Shown here piece by piece: positions 13,714-19,748 of a stretch of DNA of 21,799 nucleotides; positions within the stretch are counted from its first letter, which is position 1, and each line of letters starts with the position of its first letter. Below the pieces are notes generated by a model. It was not told the origin of the DNA, did no database searches, and was given only the letters and a program-made list of their open reading frames with translations. The stretch spans positions 1 through 21,799 of the forward strand of contig JBEKCP010000029.1 of assembly GCA_050014815.1 (NCBI GenBank), read 5' to 3'. The DNA comes from JBEKCP01 sp050014815 (GTDB lineage: Bacteria; Planctomycetota; Planctomycetia; Pirellulales; Thermoguttaceae). Both the position numbers and the translations under genes were made by a program.

Positions 13714-16002
13714 ATGCGAGTCGGCCGCCTGTGGCTGACGTGCCTGGTCCTCGCCGGTTCCGCAACGTTGCCGGCGGCCGAGCCGCCCTTTTCTTCCGGC
13801 GACGTGACCATCACCCTGGACGGCGGCGCAGGATGGGGCCAGGGCCCCTTCGCCACGGTCCGGCTCGACATGCTCCTCGATTTCGCGCTCCAAGACGGCA
13901 AGTGGCAGGTGGAGGCATGGGGCGATACGCCCTGGTTCAACTGCGGCCACCACTCCGGGCAGATCACCAAGAGCGAGCAGCGCGGCGGCAAGACCCGCTT
14001 GTCGGTCGTGATGAACATCGAAGGAGTGCCACGCGTCCCGGGCGGCAAGGCGCAGTTCGACCTGGAACTCGATCGCAAGGGCGACCGCCTGGACGGCGCC
14101 TACCGGGGCACGTTCCTGGACAACGCCGTCGAGGGCAAGGCGTCCGGGCAGGTCCAGCCGGCACTGGTGCGGCAGGTGCCCGGATTCGCTCCCCTCGATC
14201 CCGGCGAACATCCCCGGCTGATCTTCCGCAAGCGCGATCTGGCGGCGATCAAGCGCCGGGCGGCGACCCCGGAGGGCAAGGCCATCCTGGAGATGCTCAC
14301 CCTGCGTGCGCCGGTCCGCGAGGTCGGCCAGGCGGGCGACCGGCGAAGCTCGTGGATCGCGGCCAACTGGGGCGCGGTGTACCAGTTGACCGGCGACCAG
14401 GAGGCCGCTGACAAGGCCCGGCGAATCCTGGTCGACGAGATCGTCAAGAGGCCCATGCCGCAGGACCGCGCCGATCTGCACATCGCCCCGCGCTTGCTGG
14501 GCGCGGCCCTGGCGTACGACTTGTGCTACGACGCTTGGGATGCCGAGTTCCGCGCCATGCTGACCGGCTATCTTCGCAGCGCGATGCTCAACCTGTATCG
14601 CGGCGTCAACGACGGCGTGGAAATGGCCGGCTTTCAACCGGAGCCGTGGACGCACGCCAATGCCGTCCGCATGGGCGCGCTGGGCTGCCTGGCGATTGCA
14701 CTGCTGGGCGAGAAGGATTCCGCCGGCAAGCCGGTGGAAGAGGCGGCTGCCGTCGCCAAGGCCGCCGAGCGCGACGTGGTCAAGTTTCTCCGCCTGGGGC
14801 TGGCGCAATCGGGCAAGGGCATGGAAGGCGACGTGCTCAAGGCCCTCGCGCTCTCCAACGGCGTGCTCCCCTTCCTGCACGCGGCGAAGACCGCCCTGGG
14901 ACGCGACTTGAGCCGGGTGAACCCGTTCCTCCTGGCCGGTCACGTGCTGGAGGCCGCCGTGCCCGCCGAAGGCCCCCTCGTCACCGGCCTCTCCAGCATC
15001 TCCGTGCAGGCCTCCGGCCGCTGGGCCATGGGCCTCGGCACCGTCCCGGCCGACTTCCTTCCGGCGATGAAGTGGTGCTTCGATCGCGAGTGCGGCCTCT
15101 TGGGCAAGGGCCATTTCGATTGCGCCTACCCGTTCCACGCGGCCTATATGCTGGCGAACTATCCCTTCGACACCGCTGCCCGGCCGCCGCAGTCGGTCCT
15201 GCCGCTGGCAGTGCGAGACGACGCGCACGGCCGCCATGTCTTCCGCAGCGCATGGAAGGATCGGGGCGACATCCGCACCGTCGTCAATCTCCGCAGCACT
15301 TCTCTGCCGGGCTGGAACCTCAAGGACGCCGAGTTGCCGGGCGTGGCGAAGATTTCCGGCTTCGGCCCGGCATGGCTCGCCGCGCGGCTCGGCATCGCCC
15401 CGAAGAACGATTTCTTCGGCGGCGAAACGCTGTATTTCGCCTCGCCCCGCCCGCAACAGTATATCCTGGGCGCGAAGCTCGACCGGATGTATTGGGACGA
15501 TCTCAACCAGCCCGGCCGCCCCAGGCCGCCGACGGCGAAGGACGCGGCAGCCGCCGCCCCCGCTGTACAGCCTGAAGCCGGCGTCGTGCGGTTCCCCTAT
15601 GCCCCCGGCGCGTATCACGACCTGAAGATCAAGTGTACGCGGCACTTGGGCATCGACTACAGCGGCGCCTCGGGCGCCCCGGCGCTGGTGGTCTTGGTGG
15701 AGCAGGCCGAGGGCTTCGCCGACGAGGAGTGGTCTTTCGTGCCGCGGGGCGCCAAAGCGAACGCCCAAGGGTTCACGGTGGGCGATGCGGCAACGGGCGC
15801 AACCATGGCGGCGGTCCGCGTGGCCCCGGCCAACCCGCCCGGCGGCCGGCTCCGCGGCAGCGGCAATTACTTCTTCCTATTCACAGTGCAAGTTGAAGCC
15901 CCGCCGAAAGTCAGTATCGCGGGAGAGGGCATCCAGGCCAAAGTCGCCGTGGGCGGCCAGACGGTCAGGTTCGACGGCGAGAAGATCGTGTTTGAGAAGT
16001 GA
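13714..16002 (+). CDS. Second heparinase II/III-like or alginate-lyase-like secreted protein
   Basis: 762 residues from ATG 13714, chosen for its GGAGGAG site and complete signal peptide (RVGRLWLTCLVLAGSATLPA, cleavage near 25). Residues about 27-155 form a beta-rich N-terminal module (GDVTITLDGGAGWGQGPF). At 166 comes HPRLIFRKRDLAAIKRR, the same opening as in the first lyase and typical before the alpha/alpha-toroid of heparinase II/III-like and alginate-lyase proteins. The toroid runs to about 480, with YDLCYDAWD and WTHANAVRMGALG. The beta-sandwich follows (HVFRSAWKDRGDIRTVV, then AYHDLKIKCTRHLGIDYSG). The usual catalytic His/Tyr set is not obvious, so the catalytic state is uncertain. Two related but clearly divergent lyase-type genes flank the glycoside hydrolase. 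The gene is read towards the minus-strand regulator, with an inverted repeat between them. Confidence 0.72.
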   Translation: MRVGRLWLTCLVLAGSATLPAAEPPFSSGDVTITLDGGAGWGQGPFATVRLDMLLDFALQDGKWQVEAWGDTPWFNCGHHSGQITKSEQRGGKTRLSVVMNIEGVPRVPGGKAQFDLELDRKGDRLDGAYRGTFLDNAVEGKASGQVQPALVRQVPGFAPLDPGEHPRLIFRKRDLAAIKRRAATPEGKAILEMLTLRAPVREVGQAGDRRSSWIAANWGAVYQLTGDQEAADKARRILVDEIVKRPMPQDRADLHIAPRLLGAALAYDLCYDAWDAEFRAMLTGYLRSAMLNLYRGVNDGVEMAGFQPEPWTHANAVRMGALGCLAIALLGEKDSAGKPVEEAAAVAKAAERDVVKFLRLGLAQSGKGMEGDVLKALALSNGVLPFLHAAKTALGRDLSRVNPFLLAGHVLEAAVPAEGPLVTGLSSISVQASGRWAMGLGTVPADFLPAMKWCFDRECGLLGKGHFDCAYPFHAAYMLANYPFDTAARPPQSVLPLAVRDDAHGRHVFRSAWKDRGDIRTVVNLRSTSLPGWNLKDAELPGVAKISGFGPAWLAARLGIAPKNDFFGGETLYFASPRPQQYILGAKLDRMYWDDLNQPGRPRPPTAKDAAAAAPAVQPEAGVVRFPYAPGAYHDLKIKCTRHLGIDYSGASGAPALVVLVEQAEGFADEEWSFVPRGAKANAQGFTVGDAATGATMAAVRVAPANPPGGRLRGSGNYFFLFTVQVEAPPKVSIAGEGIQAKVAVGGQTVRFDGEKIVFEK

Positions 16003-16077
16003 GGCCGGCCGGAGGGCGAAAATCGCTGCGCAAGAAACGCGCGCATGGATTTGCGGAAAAACGCAGGTGCCATCTAC

Positions 16078-16211
16078 GCCCGGATTATTCACGATCTGGC
16101 AACGGTGCGCGCAGTGTGCCACTGCTTGCTTGCAAGCAGTGTGAAGCGCAAATCGTTGTCCATTCACTGCTTGCAAGCAAGCAGTGGCACACGCTCATGA
16201 ATAATCCGGGC
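16078..16211. mobile_element. Nested inverted repeat, MITE-like, between convergent genes
   Basis: Outer 14-base arms GCCCGGATTATTCA (16078-16091) and its complement (16198-16211) enclose perfect 28-base inner arms (16114-16141 and 16165-16192) with a 23-base loop. The inner arms contain ACTGCTTGCTTGCAAGCAGT. Spacing between outer and inner arms is unequal (22 versus 5 bases). No transposase is present. The structure fits a miniature inverted-repeat element. It may also act as a bidirectional transcription stop between the lyase (+) and the regulator (-), although no T-run follows. No target-site duplication is evident. Confidence 0.75.
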
Positions 16212-16242
16212 TACGCAGCTTCGTTCGGGAATCAAGCCTTGT

Positions 16243-17718
16243 CTAATCCACAGCGGCCGGAGAAGGGGCCGCGGGGACGATAGCCGGGAGGTGCGTCGGC
16301 GCCGGGGCGCCCGCTTGCGGAGCGCTGTCCAAGGGCGAGACGCCCTCGTCGAGCATCCGGTAAAGCGTTCGCCGGTGGAGGCCCAGCGCGCGGGCGGCCG
16401 CCGCCTTGTTCCCGCGGCATCGGTGGACCATTTCCTCGATGATCGACCGCTCCATGGCCTTCAACCCGCCGGCAAGCGGCAGAGAGACCGTGTCGCCGTT
16501 TCTTCGTGCCGGACTGCCGGGCGGGGGCAGGTCCGGGAGGCATTCCGGGCCGATCTCCGGGCCGTTGCTGAGCACCGCGGCACGGGCGACGGCGCCGGCC
16601 AGTTGCGCGGCGTTGCCGGGCCAGTCGTATCCCAGCAGGCACTCCCACGCCTGGTCGTTGAATCGGGGCGGCGGCCGGTCCGGGTTCCACGTGCGGCTCA
16701 CCGCCGCCAGGAAGCGCTCGGCCAACAGGCGGACGTCCTGCGGCCGTTGGCGCAACGCGGGGACCCGGACGGGCACCACGTTGAGCAAGTAGTAGAGGCC
16801 GCTGTAGAAGCGGTTCTCGGCGACGGCGGCCTTCAAGTCCTCGCGGGTCGAGGCGACGACCCGGACATCGCCCCGGCGGGCCTCCGGCAGCGCCGGCCTG
16901 TCGCGGTCGTCGCCCTGGAGCGCGTCGAAGAGCTTGACCTGGGTCGCAAAGGGCAGGTGGCAGACATTTTCCAGGAAGAGGGTGCCGCCAAGGGCAGAGT
17001 GCAAGAACCCCGGCGAGGCGGGTTCTTTGGCATCGCCATTGTGGCCCGGCCGCCCGAAGAGCGTCTCGTCGGCGTCGGTTTCGCCCAGCGAGTCGCAGGG
17101 GACGCGGACGAAGGGCCCGCCCGAGCGGCGGCTCCGCGAGTGGAGGTGATAGGCCAGCAGTGCCTTGCCGGTCCCGATCTCCCCCTCGATGAGGACGGCG
17201 GCGTCGGTCGGAGCGACCCGGGCCACCAGGTCGATGATCTCGCTCATGGCGGGCCTGTCGGCGGCGAATTGGGCGAAGATTTCGGCCCAGTCGTCCGGCG
17301 CGTCGGGCGCCGGTTCGCCCGGCGCCGCGGCCCGGGGGTCCGCCGCCGGCCGGGCGCCGCGATGGATCGCCCGCTGAAGGCACCCGTGAATCTCACCGTC
17401 CGAAAACGGCACGGCCACGAACTCCGTGTGCGGGACGCGGACCCTCAGCCGGGCCAGGTCCAGCACGGGCCGGTCCGCCAAGACGACCACGGACAAGCCC
17501 GGCTGAATGCTCACGGCCTGCCGCACCAGGTCGTCGTCGACGCCCTCCGTTTCCATGTCCGCGAAGAGGACCTGGCAGGGCGTGCGATCCAACGTCGATA
17601 GGCACGACGAGCCCTTGTCGGCCCAGGCCATGGAAGCCCCTTGGCGGCGCAAGACGCTGCCCAACCGCTCCCGCACATGCGCATCCCTGGTGACGATCAA
17701 GACATGGAAAGGCGTCAT
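16243..17718 (-). CDS. NtrC-family regulator with degenerate receiver and AAA+ sites (sigma-54 activator homologue)
   Basis: 491 residues from ATG 17718 (AAGGGAG seven bases upstream); 34 further upstream codons lack a ribosome site. Residues 1-120 are a receiver domain: the phosphoacceptor Asp54 is kept (VLFADME), but the acidic pair is reduced to R11-D12 and the conserved Lys near 103 is Val. Residues about 145-397 are a sigma-54-type AAA+ domain with an intact Walker A (GEIGTGKA, 179-186). The GAFTGA loop is replaced (GRPGHNGDAKEPASPG, 222-237). Walker B reads LFLEN in place of LFLDE. Both arginine-finger positions are non-Arg (Y305, L311), and the sensor II Arg of 'GNxREL' is Ala371. A Fis-type helix-turn-helix closes the protein (about 419-457, NKAAAARALGLHRRTLYRML). 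It probably still binds DNA but cannot work as a standard sigma-54 activator. Confidence 0.85.
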   Translation of the reverse strand: MTPFHVLIVTRDAHVRERLGSVLRRQGASMAWADKGSSCLSTLDRTPCQVLFADMETEGVDDDLVRQAVSIQPGLSVVVLADRPVLDLARLRVRVPHTEFVAVPFSDGEIHGCLQRAIHRGARPAADPRAAAPGEPAPDAPDDWAEIFAQFAADRPAMSEIIDLVARVAPTDAAVLIEGEIGTGKALLAYHLHSRSRRSGGPFVRVPCDSLGETDADETLFGRPGHNGDAKEPASPGFLHSALGGTLFLENVCHLPFATQVKLFDALQGDDRDRPALPEARRGDVRVVASTREDLKAAVAENRFYSGLYYLLNVVPVRVPALRQRPQDVRLLAERFLAAVSRTWNPDRPPPRFNDQAWECLLGYDWPGNAAQLAGAVARAAVLSNGPEIGPECLPDLPPPGSPARRNGDTVSLPLAGGLKAMERSIIEEMVHRCRGNKAAAARALGLHRRTLYRMLDEGVSPLDSAPQAGAPAPTHLPAIVPAAPSPAAVD

Positions 17719-18161
17719 GGGATTGCTCCCTTTCTTGGCAAAAGAGGAACGGCCAATCCGACCACGATGCGAGACTTGGAACCGTGTGGCCGAAAGAAGC
17801 ATACCGCACGGCAGATTCACGCAGCCAGACCAATCGGAGGCACTTGGTCACGAAGAGTGCGTCGCGCTGGGGCCTTACGGCGGCAGGTGTGACGGTCCGC
17901 CTCGCTATGCACAGCAGAATGTGTCGCACGGTCTCCTCCGATCAGTGCGGACACAACACGGGTCGCAAAGACGCTCGGCGTTTTCGTGCCGTGATTCGCG
18001 TCATTTGAGCAGGTTGCGTCGATTCTACCAACAGCAAGTTGCACCGGTTTTGGCGCGATGTGACATAGAGGTGTCACGGGAGAGCCGCCGGAGCAAGAGA
18101 GGGCGGGCATGCGAAACCGCAAGCGGAGCGCCCACCTTCCGCCTTCTTCCCTAATCCCCCC
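17719..18161. other. Gene-free stretch upstream of the regulator
   Basis: No convincing gene is seen on either strand; the short open frames here lack ribosome sites and a protein-like composition. The regulator's minus-strand promoter should lie here. I found no sigma-54 promoter (TGGCAC/TTGC) and no clear -35/-10 pair. A small inverted repeat, GTGACA-N6-TGTCAC (18060-18077), could be an operator. An 11-base direct repeat, CCTAATCCCCC, lies at 18150-18160 and again at 18278-18288, on the two sides of the heptamer array. Confidence 0.5.
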
Positions 18162-18280
18162 AACTCCCAACTCCTAACTCCTAACTCCTAACTCCTAACT
18201 CCTAACTCCTAACTCCTAACTCCTAACTCCCAACTCCTAACTCCCAACTCCTAACTCCTAACTCCTAACTCCTAACTCCT
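18162..18280. repeat. 17-copy heptamer tandem array (AGGAGTT on the minus strand)
   Basis: Exactly 119 bases: 17 units of AACTCCT on the plus strand, three of them AACTCCC and no other variation. On the minus strand each unit reads AGGAGTT or GGGAGTT. The array begins inside the TAG stop of the TPR gene at 18279-18281, so it is the immediate 3' sequence of that message. It has no spacers and is not CRISPR. Confidence 0.95.
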
Positions 18281-19643
18281 AATCCCCCTTCTTCGCCTTC
18301 GGCTTTTCGCCGGGCACGACCACCATCTTCACGTGGGCCGCGTATTTCTCGATGAGATTCAGGAGCCTGGTTCGCTCCGGGTGGTCCGGCTCGATGTCCA
18401 GGACCATCCGCCACTGGGCCACCGCGGGGTCCGGCCGCCGCGCCTCCTCGTAGGCGTAGCCGAGCTTCAGGTGCAGCGAGGCGGTCTGAGGGCTCTCGGT
18501 CACCGCCTTGACGAGGTAGTCGATGTACTTGTCCAGGTCGCCGGCCTCGTTGTACTGGTCGGCCACCGAGAGGTAGGCGTCCACCCGCGTGGCCTTGTAG
18601 GCCGCCGGGTCCAGCCGGATCGCCTCCTCCAACAGATCGAGATACCGGTCGTATTGCCCCGTGCCGAAGGCCGCCTGCGCGTAATAGTAATAGAAGAGCG
18701 CCTTGTCGTCCTTGACCGTCGGGCCGATCTTGGCGAACATCTCGTAGGCCTGGGCGTATCGCCGGGCGTTCAGGTAGATGGTCGCCCGGAGAACGTGGAT
18801 GTCCGGCCGGTCCTCGATGCCGTCGGCCACGGCCCGGGCGATCTGGTAGATGGCCGAGTTCTCCGGGGCGCAGCGGAAGACGTCTTTTTGGCCGGGCACG
18901 GGCTCGATCAGGTACCAGGCGCCGTGGATCGTGCCGGGCGTGCCGGACTTGATGCTCTGGACGCTCACCGCCCCGAAGTAGTTCCGCAGGTTGAAATAGG
19001 CGGAGCCGAGCTTGTAGCGCAGGACGGGGCTGTCCAGGCCCAGCCGCAGGGCCTCGTGGAAACTGTCGGCGGCCAGGGCGAAGAAGTTGGCCGCCAGGTA
19101 GAGGTTCCCCAGTTGGTAATGGTCCGAGGCGCTTTGGGGATTGAGCTTCAGCGCCTCTTCGTAGTTCTTCCGCGCCTTGTCCCGCTCGTCGAGGTTGTTC
19201 TGGGCCTCGGCCAGCATGTGGTAGGTCGGATAGTCGTGGCGATACTTCAAGAGCGGATCGAGCACGCGGACCACGTCCTTCCATCGCTTGGCGGCCGAGT
19301 AGAGTTCGCCGAGCATCTGGCCGGCCTCGACGTGGTCCGGCGCCGCCTTGAGGATCTCCTCCAGGTTGGAAATCGCCTCGGCGTCCTTGCCGGCGTAGCG
19401 ATATGCCCGGGCCAGGTGGAGCCGGTAGCTCGTCTTGGTCTTGTCGGCGGCGACGGCCTTGCCCAGCAGCGAGACGGCCTCGTCGTATTTTCCTTGGAAG
19501 AGGGCTTCGCGGCCCTTGGTGAACTGGGTGTCCGCCTCGGCCGCTTGCGGCTTCGCAGCGGGCTTTTCGGCCGCTTCGAGCGGCGCCGCTTGGAACACGA
19601 GCCACGCTAGGATCGCCAGCCACAAGGTCGTTGGCATACGCAT
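18279..19643 (-). CDS. Secreted TPR-repeat protein
   Basis: 454 residues. ATG 19643 has AGGAG eight bases upstream and gives a signal peptide (hydrophobic 7-20, PLEA-A cleavage about 24/25). An Ala/Lys/Pro-rich linker precedes TPR units: FTKGREALFQGKYDEAVSLL, then HLARAYRYAGKDAEAISNLE, MLAEAQNNLDERDKARKNYE, YQLGNLYLAANFFALAADSF and, in the second half, YYAQAAFGTGQYDRYLDLLE and LGYAYEEARRPDPAVAQW. About nine repeats span 40-435, with a less regular middle part (240-290). It is probably a periplasmic protein-protein interaction scaffold; the partner is unknown. The gene upstream on this strand is also a TPR protein, 105 bases away, suggesting an operon, with a hairpin and an octamer array in the gap. 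The TAG stop merges into the heptamer array. Wide open frames on both strands across it are high-GC shadows. Confidence 0.85.
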   Translation of the reverse strand: MRMPTTLWLAILAWLVFQAAPLEAAEKPAAKPQAAEADTQFTKGREALFQGKYDEAVSLLGKAVAADKTKTSYRLHLARAYRYAGKDAEAISNLEEILKAAPDHVEAGQMLGELYSAAKRWKDVVRVLDPLLKYRHDYPTYHMLAEAQNNLDERDKARKNYEEALKLNPQSASDHYQLGNLYLAANFFALAADSFHEALRLGLDSPVLRYKLGSAYFNLRNYFGAVSVQSIKSGTPGTIHGAWYLIEPVPGQKDVFRCAPENSAIYQIARAVADGIEDRPDIHVLRATIYLNARRYAQAYEMFAKIGPTVKDDKALFYYYYAQAAFGTGQYDRYLDLLEEAIRLDPAAYKATRVDAYLSVADQYNEAGDLDKYIDYLVKAVTESPQTASLHLKLGYAYEEARRPDPAVAQWRMVLDIEPDHPERTRLLNLIEKYAAHVKMVVVPGEKPKAKKGD

Positions 19644-19666
19644 GACGAAGTCTCCTGGTTTGGAGG

Positions 19667-19693
19667 CCCCCCCGACGCAGTCGGGGGGCTTTT
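19667..19693. promoter_or_regulatory. GC-rich hairpin upstream of the TPR gene
   Basis: CCCCCCGAC (19668-19676) pairs with GTCGGGGGG (19680-19688) around a 3-base loop. On the plus strand CTTTT follows, terminator-like. On the minus strand the hairpin lies some 25 bases before ATG 19643 in the leader of the TPR gene, with no T-run. As no plus-strand gene runs into it, a leader hairpin or a dispersed palindrome is more likely than a working terminator. Confidence 0.55.
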
Positions 19694-19700
19694 CCCAATC

Positions 19701-19748
19701 CTAAATCCCCAAATCCCTAAATCCCCAAATCCCCAAATCCCCAAATCC
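19701..19748. repeat. Six-copy octamer tandem repeat (GGATTTGG on the minus strand)
   Basis: Six units of CCAAATCC or CTAAATCC on the plus strand fill exactly 48 bases. On the minus strand they read GGGGATTT with some GGGATTTA, giving several G3-4 tracts separated by ATTT. The array abuts the TAG stop (19749-19751) of the large TPR gene, which reads straight into the first unit. Confidence 0.92.

Noticed and set aside
13516..15768. 750-residue minus-strand open frame
   Set aside because: Antisense to the second lyase; composition and lack of a start support a shadow.
17719..18161. Sigma-54 promoter upstream of the regulator
   Set aside because: No TGGCAC-N5-TTGC match on either strand. The nearest candidate, CGGCACG (minus strand, near 17984), lacks the -12 element.
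18162..18280. CRISPR array
   Set aside because: Units are 7 bases, contiguous and without spacers, so it is a simple tandem repeat.
19667..19693. Intrinsic terminator on the plus strand
   Set aside because: The stem and T4 run fit, but no plus-strand gene reads into it; it lies in the leader of a minus-strand gene.
18265..19698. 477-residue minus-strand frame overlapping the TPR gene
   Set aside because: The alternative frame at 18279-19643 has a signal peptide, ribosome site and TPR repeats; this one is Arg/Gly-rich shadow.
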